The position numbers and the translations under genes were made by a program. A stretch of DNA of 64,000 bases from Lachnospiraceae bacterium oral taxon 096 (GTDB lineage Bacteria; Bacillota; Clostridia; Lachnospirales; Lachnospiraceae), in assembly GCA_018141845.1 (NCBI GenBank), contig CP073340.1, positions 576,001 to 640,000 of the forward strand, written 5' to 3'. Position 1 is the stretch's first letter, and each line of letters starts with the position of its first letter. Below the pieces are notes generated by a model. It had not been told where the DNA came from. It saw nothing but the letters and a program-made list of their open reading frames with translations, and did not search any database. Positions 15,996 through 24,693 of the stretch are shown here, piece after piece.

Positions 15996-17856
15996 TCATA
16001 TACTTTTCTTTGAACTTCTCACTCATTGGAAGTGAAGTCTCATTCTCCACAAGCTCAACTGGCTTTCCTGTGACATTGGAAATTAACTCGACATTGGCTG
16101 TCTTTACATTTGGATTCCACTTCTTCTCAGCCTTCTTGATTTCATCACCAGCCATCTCAGCCTTTAACATATACATTGCACGAACTGCATCCTCTGGACA
16201 AAGTGTGTTATTGGCAAGGATCTCATTCTCAATTCCAGTCTCAGACTTATTGTTGTCAACCATCGCTGTCATATACTTATTACCTACAACAAGTGCACCC
16301 TGATTTGCACAGAATGACATACCAACAACCTTGATACCACGCATACCAATCTGCTCGATATGGCTTGCAAAGTCAATGTGGTTGTTTCCAAATCCTTCCG
16401 TTGTCACAAATGCACCATCGGCACCAATGGTCTCTGCCATCATACCTACACGCTTAGAAACATAGAACTTCTCTGCATTGATCTGTGGGCTACCAACAAG
16501 AATAACACCACAAAAATCAATTTCCTTGTCCATCAGTGCTTCCATTACTAATGGCTCTCTCCAGTAGTGACGAGACATCTCCTTTGATGCAGGTCCAATA
16601 CAAGTGAGTGCGTGAATACATCCATCCAAAATCTCTAGTGGAGAAACAACAACAGGAACATTTCCAAGGTCTACATTTGGCTTTGCACCCAATACTCCGA
16701 CTGGCTCCACTGGAAGAAGAAGATTATCATGCATTGCGCCCTGTCCCATAATCTCTTTGACAACAACAACTTTCTTCTTTCCAGGATGTCTGTGCTGCTC
16801 AAATGTCTCTGTGTTGACTACTAAGCTCTCATCAACCTTCTTCAAAGCCTCACGAATCTCCTGTGTAATGACATCTGTTGCAGTATGGGCTGCCAATGGG
16901 CCTGGACGCTCCATATTTGTCTTTTCCTTGATGGTCACATTGGTCTTGATAAAGATGTCGCCCTTATCTGGTGCACCTGGTCTTCCCCACATAATGTTCT
17001 CATCGAGATAACCCTCTGAAGATCCAAACTCACCGATTTGTACACCATTGGCATCTGTACCAGAAACAACCATAACCACATTGTCGAGGACTCTTGTCAC
17101 ACCAGATCCAACCTCGCTGTCGCCTTCCTTGGTTGCAATTGGCTGCACATCCATAATGGTGTTAGAAAATGTGTGATACATATCTGGTGTAATCACATCA
17201 ATCTTTAAATCCAACACAAGCTCTTGACTGTCCACAGCCTCAGCCTCAATGCCCTCGCGGATGGTGAGCACAGTGCCCTCAATCTTTGTCTCTGGTCCTC
17301 TCTTTACCTCAGTGATGTTAAAATGCTTTCTTGTCAAAGAGCGAACAAGAATATCCTCTTCCTTTGGTGCCACAGCCTGTGCTGTTGCAACTGGTGCTGC
17401 TCCAACTCCAGTTGCAGCCGTTGTTGCTGTTGCTGCTGTTGTTGTCGCATTGCCAATTGGGACTTGGATATCAATTCCCTTTCCTTCTCCAATATGAATC
17501 TTTAACATTCCACCACTGATCTGAGTTGTTGCTCCCTGCACAGCTGGTGCTGATGTTGTAGGAGCAGATTCTGATGCAGTCTCTGGTGCCTTCTCTTCCT
17601 CCATGGACTGAACCTTATCAATTAAGTCCTTTGTCAAAGGTGTCAATGAGTCGCAAGTCTCTAATAAAGTTGCACCCAAAACCTCACCAATTTTTAATAC
17701 GCCGTCTAACTTTAATAATCCAGAATCAACAAGATCATCAAAAATCTCTGGATCCTCTAGGTTGTGGCTTGATAAAACCACGCCCTTTTCTGCACGGCAG
17801 CAAAGCACCGCAGGGCTATCCTTGTGGCTGTTTGCATATTCTGCTGAAATAGACAT
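15988..17856 (-). CDS. prdA: D-proline reductase proprotein PrdA (pyruvoyl subunit)
   Basis: This 622-residue proprotein self-cleaves before a cysteine to give two subunits, the smaller carrying an N-terminal pyruvoyl group that binds D-proline. The cleavage site is visible as HALTCIGPASKE, with Thr418-Cys419. This gives pieces of about 418 and 204 residues, in keeping with the roughly 45 and 23 kDa subunits known in Clostridium sticklandii. Residues about 88-165 form an Ala/Thr/Pro-rich linker containing a short glycine-rich segment (QISGGMLKIHIGEGKG). AAAGGAA lies before the ATG. It is in the middle of the prd operon, 20 bases after prdC and overlapping the small gene that follows. The paralogues PrdD and PrdE are encoded 7 kb upstream. 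Confidence 0.95.
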   Translation of the reverse strand: MSISAEYANSHKDSPAVLCCRAEKGVVLSSHNLEDPEIFDDLVDSGLLKLDGVLKIGEVLGATLLETCDSLTPLTKDLIDKVQSMEEEKAPETASESAPTTSAPAVQGATTQISGGMLKIHIGEGKGIDIQVPIGNATTTAATATTAATGVGAAPVATAQAVAPKEEDILVRSLTRKHFNITEVKRGPETKIEGTVLTIREGIEAEAVDSQELVLDLKIDVITPDMYHTFSNTIMDVQPIATKEGDSEVGSGVTRVLDNVVMVVSGTDANGVQIGEFGSSEGYLDENIMWGRPGAPDKGDIFIKTNVTIKEKTNMERPGPLAAHTATDVITQEIREALKKVDESLVVNTETFEQHRHPGKKKVVVVKEIMGQGAMHDNLLLPVEPVGVLGAKPNVDLGNVPVVVSPLEILDGCIHALTCIGPASKEMSRHYWREPLVMEALMDKEIDFCGVILVGSPQINAEKFYVSKRVGMMAETIGADGAFVTTEGFGNNHIDFASHIEQIGMRGIKVVGMSFCANQGALVVGNKYMTAMVDNNKSETGIENEILANNTLCPEDAVRAMYMLKAEMAGDEIKKAEKKWNPNVKTANVELISNVTGKPVELVENETSLPMSEKFKEKYMNA

Positions 17857-17876
17857 ATCTTTTGTTCCTTTCTTTT

Positions 17877-19319
17877 TTACTCAATGCTAATATGTATATC
17901 ACTGCCTGACTCGATACTAATCATAATATCACCATCGCTCAATACAGTCAAATACTCGTAATCTTTTGCTTCAGTACTGGTCTCTGGTTGAACCTGAGCC
18001 TCAGCACTTACTTCTGGCTCTTCCTCCACCTTCTTTGACTTTGTCAAGTAGCGCATTGGCTCCATGCCCATTGTCTTAAAGATGTTATCTGTCTGATGGA
18101 TTACTTTTAAACCAAGTTTTGGTGCTGAACCCATAACGGTGTTGGTACAATCGCTGCAATTTCCAATCAAAATGTATTCACAGCCATCTTTTTTAAAGTT
18201 TAAACACTTCTGTGCCTGTCCAGGACAATTTCCAGGATTTTCACACTTTAGTGTTCCCTTGACATCTTGTGCTTGCTTACAAGCTTGGTAGGAAACAACC
18301 TCAGCATTGTATTTTTTTGCCAAATCTTCCATTCGCTCGACATTTCCACCACAAGCACAGAGCAAAAGTCCTATCTTTGCACCATTAAGATCCTCAAATG
18401 GCTCTGTTACAATAATTCCACCACTTGTCTTCGTGATTGGAGTATCCAATGACACTGCATGACCTGTAAATGGTCCACCCATAACAATTTCACCATAGTC
18501 ACCGTCAATTCCACCTGCTTTTTCAATCAGTTCGCCGACCGTCGTTCCAATAGGAACATCCATAAATACATGAACCTTTTTCTCTCCCTTTAGCTTTCCA
18601 GCTACAGTAAGATTTTTTGTAATCACTGGTCGATGGTCTTCAATGGCCTCAGCCACACGAAGTACTGTCTCCACATTGATAACCACTGCATCGGCCTCAC
18701 TTGGCAATGCAGTTGGTGGAAGAAGCTTGCCCAGTGCCTCACGCACAACTGCTCTCTCCTCTCCCATTGGGTAGAGGTCTGGCAGAAGATGAAGGCTAAA
18801 TGATGGAAATTTTGGTAAAAACTGCTTTAACTTTTCAATCTCTTCCTTATGCTTTGCCTTAATGGCAATAATCACTTTGCTCGCATTGACCATTTTTGCA
18901 CAGTAGTCTGCACCGCGCAAAGTTTTCTCTGGCTGCTGCATAATTTGAAGCATATTGTGGGCAAGCACTGGCTCACATTCTGCTGCATTGACAAGGAGAT
19001 AGCCTCCTTTTAAGTCAATATTTAATTTGACATTGGTCGGAAAGCCTGCTCCTCCCATACCAACAATCCCTGCGGCCTTGACACAATCGAGGGGATTTTC
19101 CGCTTGAATCTTTACAAAATCCTCCTCCTTTTCTTCCCCATCAACCACAATCTGACTGTCACTCACCTCTGTAACTTTTCCCTCTACGCTAGAGAAAATA
19201 TTGGCACCAAGTTTTTCTGGATAGGCAAGCAATGTACCCACTTTTACCTCATCGCCCACAGCAACAGCTGCAGTATCTGGTGCTCCAATGTGTTGCTTTA
19301 ATAAAAATATCCTCTTCAT
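17877..19319 (-). CDS. prdC: Proline reductase-associated electron transfer protein PrdC (RnfC-like)
   Basis: This 480-residue protein resembles RnfC and the NADH-binding subunits of respiratory complex I. It has a barrel-sandwich start (KQHIGAPDTAAVAVGDEVKVG), the GMGGAGFPTNVKL nucleotide motif and LLVNAAECEPVLAHN, then a Cys-rich C-terminal part (LLLCACGG, QACKQAQDVKGTLKCENPGNCPGQAQKC, GNCSDCTN). PrdC is thought to pass electrons to the PrdA/PrdB complex. In some clostridia it is itself a selenoprotein. Here the frame has no internal UGA, so this is a cysteine-only form. The tail after residue 430 is acidic and low in complexity. It lies 17 bases after prdF and 20 before prdA. Confidence 0.9.
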   Translation of the reverse strand: MKRIFLLKQHIGAPDTAAVAVGDEVKVGTLLAYPEKLGANIFSSVEGKVTEVSDSQIVVDGEEKEEDFVKIQAENPLDCVKAAGIVGMGGAGFPTNVKLNIDLKGGYLLVNAAECEPVLAHNMLQIMQQPEKTLRGADYCAKMVNASKVIIAIKAKHKEEIEKLKQFLPKFPSFSLHLLPDLYPMGEERAVVREALGKLLPPTALPSEADAVVINVETVLRVAEAIEDHRPVITKNLTVAGKLKGEKKVHVFMDVPIGTTVGELIEKAGGIDGDYGEIVMGGPFTGHAVSLDTPITKTSGGIIVTEPFEDLNGAKIGLLLCACGGNVERMEDLAKKYNAEVVSYQACKQAQDVKGTLKCENPGNCPGQAQKCLNFKKDGCEYILIGNCSDCTNTVMGSAPKLGLKVIHQTDNIFKTMGMEPMRYLTKSKKVEEEPEVSAEAQVQPETSTEAKDYEYLTVLSDGDIMISIESGSDIHISIE

Positions 19320-19336
19320 CTTTTGTTCTTCCTCAT

Positions 19337-20341
19337 TTACATGATAAATCCATGTCCCAATGGATCTCTTCGGTCAAGGACCAAATCATTAAATCCTGTA
19401 ATATAAGCCTTTCCTGTAACCTGTGGAATAATTGCCTCAAAGTCTCCACAAGTTGTCTTTTCTACAGGAACTCCAATAAACTTTGTCTGGAATACGCTCT
19501 CATAGACAAAGCGATCGCCAATCTTTAAATTTCCTCGAGCAACAAGATCAGCCATCTTTGCCGAAGTACCTGTTCCACAAGGTGAGCGGTCAACCTGCTT
19601 CTCACCAAATACAACGACATTTTGTAAATCTGCATCTGGGCTCTTTGCCTTGCCATAGATCTCTACCAAATCTACGGTGGTGATATCCAAATATGGATGC
19701 TTGATTTCTACATTTTCATTGAGTGCCTTTCGAAGAGCCAAGGCCTTTGGCACAATGTCATCAAGATTCTTTGGATCAATCTCTACGCCCATCTCCTCAT
19801 CCTTGACAATGGCAAAAAAGCTTCCACCAAAAGAAATATCACAGGTAATCTTTCTTCCCAGCTCAGGAACATCCACGGTTACATCCTTCTTATAGAGGAA
19901 TGCTGGCACATTTTTAAAGGAAACCTGTACGACCTCTCCATCCTTTACCTCTACCTGTGCACGAACAAGTCCAGCGGGCGCTTCCAATGTAATTTCTGTA
20001 ATCGGCTCTGTCACCTTGACCATACCTGTCTCTACCAATACTGTACACACACCAATGGTTCCATGACCGCACATATTTAGGCAACCGCCGCCATCTAAGA
20101 AGATGACACCATAATCTGCCGAAGGATCACAAGGCTCAGTGAGAAGTGCACCAAACATATCCGCATGACCTCTAGGCTCCAACATGGCCATCTTTCGAAT
20201 ATAATCATAGTGCTCTAAGAAATATTTCTTCTTCTCCATCACTGTGCTTCCCTTTAATACAGGAACGCCACCAACAATAATTCTTGTTGCCTCTCCCATT
20301 GTGTGAGAATCAATACATCTAATATTTGCTCCGACATTCAT
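19337..20341 (-). CDS. prdF: Proline racemase
   Basis: This 334-residue member of the proline racemase family interconverts L- and D-proline without cofactor by two cysteines acting as acid and base. Both are present: Cys91 in NMCGHGTIG and Cys255 in DRSPCGTGTSAK. This favours racemase over the dehydratase forms that lack one of them. 4-hydroxyproline epimerase is a close alternative, but the operon with prdC, prdA and prdB argues for proline. It supplies D-proline to the reductase. It is the second gene of the operon, 13 bases after the permease gene and 17 before prdC. Confidence 0.93.
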   Translation of the reverse strand: MNVGANIRCIDSHTMGEATRIIVGGVPVLKGSTVMEKKKYFLEHYDYIRKMAMLEPRGHADMFGALLTEPCDPSADYGVIFLDGGGCLNMCGHGTIGVCTVLVETGMVKVTEPITEITLEAPAGLVRAQVEVKDGEVVQVSFKNVPAFLYKKDVTVDVPELGRKITCDISFGGSFFAIVKDEEMGVEIDPKNLDDIVPKALALRKALNENVEIKHPYLDITTVDLVEIYGKAKSPDADLQNVVVFGEKQVDRSPCGTGTSAKMADLVARGNLKIGDRFVYESVFQTKFIGVPVEKTTCGDFEAIIPQVTGKAYITGFNDLVLDRRDPLGHGFIM

Positions 20342-20354
20342 AATGCTTCCTCCC

Positions 20355-21230
20355 TTACTTCTTTCTAGATGACAAAAATAGAGTCACTGCAGTATAGAAA
20401 ACAACTGCGGTTACCAAAATCTTTAAAATTCCCAAAGGCATAGACTTTACAAGATAGTAGGCAACAGCCACACCAATGACTCCACCGATGGTAATAAATA
20501 GACTCGCCTTTCTATTGTATGCTCCCTCCTTGACAAAACGCACAGAAGCCACTGGCATTAGATAGGCACAAGAACCCATCATAATCGGAAATGCCGCTGT
20601 AGGATTGACACCCAATAAATAAATCAAAGCCATACAAGGTGCATAGAGTCCAATACCTGCTGTCATCAAGGCACCCAAAACAAAGTTGACAACAATGGCA
20701 AGAATTAACTTTCCTCCATGTAATCCATAAATTTGAGATGCATCATTTCCTGATGGAAATATATGAGCAAGCTGTAATGCAAAAATAATGGCTGTGACAA
20801 AGAGTGCAACACTCATGACCAACTGAATGAGCTTTGTTGGTAACTTTGAAACAATACCAGCTCCCACATAGGAACCAACTGCTGCTGCAATTAACATTCC
20901 TGCTAAAGTTAATGGCTCAACTTCCACTCCCTTAATAAATAGAAATGCCTCAAAGATAACTGGAATTGTGCACGCAACATTTAATGTTCCTGGAATTAGT
21001 CGATCCTCTGACTGCTTGGCAAAGCGAAGTGCCGCTGTTGTTGGTGCAAAAGATCCGATACCCAAAGTATCAAAGAAGTTGGCTACTACACCAATGATCC
21101 CTGTGACAACAGCACTTGTGTCCTTTTCAAAGCTGTCCTTGTGGGCCACCAAATCCTTAATAAATACCACGGCGAATATAATTGCCAAAACGGCAAGCAC
21201 CAAGAGCAACACATTAGAAACTGTAAACAT
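20355..21230 (-). CDS. TauE/SafE-family membrane permease
   Basis: This 291-residue integral membrane protein has about eight hydrophobic segments and the TauE/SafE pattern (GIIGVVANFFDTLGIGSFAPTT near residues 46-68, and a second repeat half around MTAGIGLYAPCMALIYLLGV). Family members move small organic or sulfur-containing anions, for example sulfite export. It is the first gene of the prd operon behind a good promoter, with AAAGGGGG before the ATG. The position suggests a transport role tied to proline fermentation, such as export of 5-aminovalerate or uptake of proline or a selenium/sulfur compound, but the substrate cannot be told from sequence. Confidence 0.85.
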   Translation of the reverse strand: MFTVSNVLLLVLAVLAIIFAVVFIKDLVAHKDSFEKDTSAVVTGIIGVVANFFDTLGIGSFAPTTAALRFAKQSEDRLIPGTLNVACTIPVIFEAFLFIKGVEVEPLTLAGMLIAAAVGSYVGAGIVSKLPTKLIQLVMSVALFVTAIIFALQLAHIFPSGNDASQIYGLHGGKLILAIVVNFVLGALMTAGIGLYAPCMALIYLLGVNPTAAFPIMMGSCAYLMPVASVRFVKEGAYNRKASLFITIGGVIGVAVAYYLVKSMPLGILKILVTAVVFYTAVTLFLSSRKK

Positions 21231-21269
21231 ATCCTTTCCCCCTTTATTTTTTGTTCTCCCTTTTTATCT

Positions 21270-21298
21270 ATTTTACGGTTTTTTCTTGTTTGCGTCAA
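21270..21298 (-). promoter_or_regulatory. Promoter of the prd operon
   Basis: On the minus strand TTGACG (21298-21293) and TAAAAT (21275-21270) are separated by exactly 17 bases, 40 bases before the permease ATG. The good match to a housekeeping promoter suggests control by an activator or repressor rather than sigma-54, which drives prd genes in some clostridia. Confidence 0.75.
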
Positions 21299-21381
21299 TA
21301 AATTAACATCAGTTACTTATATAAATTACCAATAAAAGACTTGTAAATCCCTATAAATATTGAAATTTTTAATAATAAAGA

Positions 21382-21403
21382 GGACAGCAGATGACCACTG
21401 CCC
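21382..21403 (-). terminator. Terminator after selB
   Basis: In minus sense GGGCAGTGG-TCAT-CTGCTGTCC forms a 9-bp stem with G-U pairs, followed by TCTTTATTATT. It separates the prdD-prdE-lysR-selB unit from the prd operon promoter. Confidence 0.65.
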
Positions 21404-21419
21404 TAAAAATTCTCCTATA

Positions 21420-23306
21420 TTATGCCCGAATATAGGGTGTTCTTTCGCTCTCAAACCCATCAAAGCGAGTAACTTTTTCTCGGTCTGTGCAGGCAAAAAA
21501 TAACTTTGCGTTCTTTCTCGAAATTCCAAACTTTTCCCTCAGGACATCAATGCTAATTTTCCCCCCGATTTCCATTTGCTCTTTCGACACAGCCAATAAT
21601 TTTTTATAGATACTGCCCAGTGTGTAGTAGTCATTTTCCAATCGAATAATGGTATGTTTTTGTAGCATACACAAAAGTACATCGGCCAGATAAGGTTGAT
21701 CTTCTTGATCTATTGGGATTTCTCCCAATTTTAAGAAAACAAATTGGGCACGCTGCATGGAATTGACTAATTGATTGGCAATTCTTATGTAGCGCTCATC
21801 TTTCACAATGCGATGCCCTGCTAAGGATAAAATGTCATCTTTTACATTGTATTTTCCCATCTCAACCAAGCGATTGCATAAGGCCAAATATAAGTCCTTT
21901 TTTAGTCGTCGAAATACCTGCTGGTGAATGACCATCTGCTTTTGTCCCAACTTGTAGGGATTTTTCTCATAAAAATCTTGAAAATAGGTATCCAATCTAT
22001 CGATGTATTGCATAAAATAGGCCTTAGAAATGGCATAGATTTTTTTATTGACTTCTAAGGTAAAGACTCGATCTGAAAAGTCAACCATGCTCTGTTCCTT
22101 TGTAATTTCTAAAAAATCTCCTCCAGCTTGTACAATCTTTTCATATAGCAGTGCATTGGCATCGCCCATTTCTAGTGTCTGCAGTGCATCAATATCGACA
22201 CAGCCTTTTTTGTACTTTTTTGCTGGATTAGGATCCACAATCATTCCCCCAGCAACCGTCACCTTTGCTGCCTCATTGCGCAAAATAAATCTCTCCTTTG
22301 CACGCACAGCAATGGGGGTATTCAGTTGCAATTGAACCCATGCACTCTCTCCATTTTCCACTTCCTTCTGATCGATCAGCACAATCTTTGCCTCCATATG
22401 TGCTGTTCCAACTAAAAGCTCCAACTTAGAATGATTTTTTATAGAAACTTGGTCATCATTGTCGACTTTTACCTTCGCATTGCAGATTGTTGACGGCGTT
22501 ATACTCCCCGCTCTAGCCAGCAAACTTCCTCGCTTAATCTCCTTTTTCTCCATATCACTGAGATTGAGGGCCACTCTTTCTCCCGCATAGGCTTTATCAA
22601 CATCCTTGCCATGAACTTGAATATTTCGTATTCTAACTGCACGTTCCTTTGGATAAATCATCGCCTTGGTACTACAGTCAATCACTCCTCGAAGAAGAGT
22701 TCCCGTAACCACTGTTCCATATCCCACAATAGAAAATACACGATCAATGGGCAGAACAAACTCTCCATCTTCCGGCTTTTTTTCTACTGTCAATGCCACT
22801 TTTTCGATACAATGGATAACTTCCTCTATCCCCTCTCTTGTCTTTGATGAGGCTAGAACAATATCTGCATCCTTCCAAATGGTCTTGGCCAAATAATCTC
22901 TGATCTCTTTTCTTCTTTGTTCTCTTTGCTCTATAGAGATCATATCAATCTTTGTCATCACCACAATAATCCTTTGAATGTGGAGAAGTTCCAAGATATG
23001 GAGATGTTCCCTTGTCTGCTCCTTGATTCCCTCTGTGCCAGAGACAACAACCAAGACCATATCCATTCCCATCGCACCAGCAACCATTGTCTTTACAAAT
23101 TTTTCGTGTCCTGGGGTGTCAACAATACCTACACTACTGCCATCTGGCAATGTAAACTCTGTAAATCCAAGTTCAATCGTAATGCCTCTTCTCTTTTCTT
23201 CTTCCAAGCGATCGGCATCATAACCTGTCAATGCCTTAATTAGTGCCGTCTTTCCATGATCAATATGGCCTGCTGTACCAACAATGATATGGCGATTTTT
23301 ATCCAT
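21420..23306 (-). CDS. selB: Selenocysteine-specific translation elongation factor SelB
   Basis: This 628-residue GTPase carries Sec-tRNA to the ribosome at UGA codons marked by a SECIS hairpin. It has the G domain with GTAGHIDHGKTALIKALTG, DTPGHEKF and MTKIDM, beta-barrel domains 2 and 3 (to about residue 340), and a C-terminal winged-helix region ending in the typical ISIDVLREKFGISRKNA and FDG..RTP. The start overlaps the lysR stop by 8 bases, so it belongs to a prdD-prdE-lysR-selB unit. It should decode the UGA in prdB next door. selA, selD and tRNA-Sec are not in the window. Confidence 0.97.
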   Translation of the reverse strand: MDKNRHIIVGTAGHIDHGKTALIKALTGYDADRLEEEKRRGITIELGFTEFTLPDGSSVGIVDTPGHEKFVKTMVAGAMGMDMVLVVVSGTEGIKEQTREHLHILELLHIQRIIVVMTKIDMISIEQREQRRKEIRDYLAKTIWKDADIVLASSKTREGIEEVIHCIEKVALTVEKKPEDGEFVLPIDRVFSIVGYGTVVTGTLLRGVIDCSTKAMIYPKERAVRIRNIQVHGKDVDKAYAGERVALNLSDMEKKEIKRGSLLARAGSITPSTICNAKVKVDNDDQVSIKNHSKLELLVGTAHMEAKIVLIDQKEVENGESAWVQLQLNTPIAVRAKERFILRNEAAKVTVAGGMIVDPNPAKKYKKGCVDIDALQTLEMGDANALLYEKIVQAGGDFLEITKEQSMVDFSDRVFTLEVNKKIYAISKAYFMQYIDRLDTYFQDFYEKNPYKLGQKQMVIHQQVFRRLKKDLYLALCNRLVEMGKYNVKDDILSLAGHRIVKDERYIRIANQLVNSMQRAQFVFLKLGEIPIDQEDQPYLADVLLCMLQKHTIIRLENDYYTLGSIYKKLLAVSKEQMEIGGKISIDVLREKFGISRKNAKLFFACTDREKVTRFDGFESERTPYIRA

Positions 23307-24213
23307 TGATGATCTCCTCTCTCATTTTGGCAATTTCCAACTTCATAAATCCCCCAAACAATTGAATATTTGGATTTCTTCGAATATTTTTTCGCCTCAC
23401 TAAATAAAATGATCGAATACTCAAAGCCTCTGGAAAACTAAGTACATAAAAGTCATGCTCTCTCTCTACCTTTGACAAGGCCCAACAAGACATAATTGCC
23501 ACACCATACCCTTTTTTTACCATTCGCTTTATGCTCTCTTGGTCATTGACCCGTGTGACCACATTAAAATCATAGTGTTCAATCCCCATTTGCTCATACA
23601 TACTCTTGATGTCAATATTTCCTTCACTACTTGTATTCCTAGCAATCATTGGTGACTGTATACCATCCACAAGGTCATTGTTCTCCCAAATCTTTTTGTA
23701 ATGCTCCTTTCTTGGCATAACAAGAAGCATTCGGTCAGGACAAAAATAGGTGTATTCTAGTTGTTCTGATTCCCTTTGTTCTGCAACAATGCCAATATCA
23801 AACATTCCGTCTTCTACACCCTGAATAATATTCATACTATTATTTTTCAGTACATCAAATACAATATCTGGATTGATATTGCTATAGCGAAAAAATAGTT
23901 CGGGCAAAATATAGGTCGTAGGCGTGGAAGTTGCCCCAATATAGAGCGTACTCTTTCCATCTTTGGCCACCCCCTGTAGCATCATCTCCTGTAGACGCAA
24001 AATATCACAGGCATGGCGATAAATTTCCTCCCCCCGCTTAGTGATATTAATGTTCTTTGTCGTTCGAACCAATAATTTTACTTTGAGTTCTTCTTCTAAC
24101 TTTGCAATGTGACTACTGACAGTAGACTGAGAGCAGAAATTCTCCTCTGCTGCCTTTGTAAAACTCTTACTTTCTACAACAGCAATATAGGATTTCAATT
24201 GATTAAAATCCAT
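23299..24213 (-). CDS. LysR-family regulator in the proline reductase/selB unit
   Basis: In this 304-residue protein an N-terminal winged HTH (MDFNQLKSYIAVVESKSFTK..NFCSQSTVSSHIAKLEEEL) precedes a periplasmic-binding-type effector domain (about 90-295). Its start overlaps prdE by 11 bases and its end overlaps selB by 8 bases, so it is made together with both. It may sense proline, 5-aminovalerate, or a redox or selenium signal and control the prd genes, in place of the sigma-54 activator PrdR used elsewhere. The target and effector are inferred from position. Confidence 0.9.
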   Translation of the reverse strand: MDFNQLKSYIAVVESKSFTKAAEENFCSQSTVSSHIAKLEEELKVKLLVRTTKNINITKRGEEIYRHACDILRLQEMMLQGVAKDGKSTLYIGATSTPTTYILPELFFRYSNINPDIVFDVLKNNSMNIIQGVEDGMFDIGIVAEQRESEQLEYTYFCPDRMLLVMPRKEHYKKIWENNDLVDGIQSPMIARNTSSEGNIDIKSMYEQMGIEHYDFNVVTRVNDQESIKRMVKKGYGVAIMSCWALSKVEREHDFYVLSFPEALSIRSFYLVRRKNIRRNPNIQLFGGFMKLEIAKMREEIING

Positions 24214-24679
24214 TCTTTTCCTGCCTCATTTTTAGTTTTAACAGTGCCACAGCCTTTCTCGCATCCAATACATCCAAATTGTTTTCTCCGACAACATTCG
24301 TCTCCACGCCCTCTGTGCTCTTATTGATATCTACAATTGTATCCATGTACTCATTGGTCACAACAAATTGAGCCTGAGTGCCCACAAAGCTGACGCCAAC
24401 CACACTGACGCCACGCTTTCCAATTTCTTCAATGGCATGGGCAAAATCCACATTGCTGTTGCCCCAACTGTCTTCACTCACAATGGCTCCATCAGCACGC
24501 ATACCTTCTACCCATGCACCCACACGATCACCTGTAAAATACTTATTGACATTGTCCTGCGGAATTCCCGCAATCATTACCCCCAAAAAGTCAATGTCCT
24601 CATCATCTCCAAGCACTTGTACCAGTGGATCTCTGAAATGATGTAATGTTGTTTCTTTTGTTGACGGTCCAATTCCCAT
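24203..24679 (-). CDS. prdE: PrdE, homologue of the PrdA C-terminal (pyruvoyl) part
   Basis: This 158-residue protein matches PrdA from its cleavage point onward: MGIGPSTKETTLHHFRDPLV against TCIGPASKEMSRHYWREPLV, then DFLGVMIAGIPQ, GADGAIVSEDSWGN, VVGVSFVGTQAQFVV. The residue that becomes the pyruvoyl group in PrdA (Cys) is Gly here behind the initiator Met, so it cannot form one that way. It starts 14 bases after prdD and overlaps lysR. PrdD and PrdE probably form a PrdA-like accessory complex. The exact role is not established in my knowledge. Confidence 0.9.
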   Translation of the reverse strand: MGIGPSTKETTLHHFRDPLVQVLGDDEDIDFLGVMIAGIPQDNVNKYFTGDRVGAWVEGMRADGAIVSEDSWGNSNVDFAHAIEEIGKRGVSVVGVSFVGTQAQFVVTNEYMDTIVDINKSTEGVETNVVGENNLDVLDARKAVALLKLKMRQEKNGF

Positions 24680-24693
24680 ATCTTTTCTCCTCT

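Noticed and set aside
21231..21419. A tRNA-Sec gene next to selB
   Set aside because: The 190 bases hold the prd promoter and a terminator hairpin but no long-acceptor tRNA structure.
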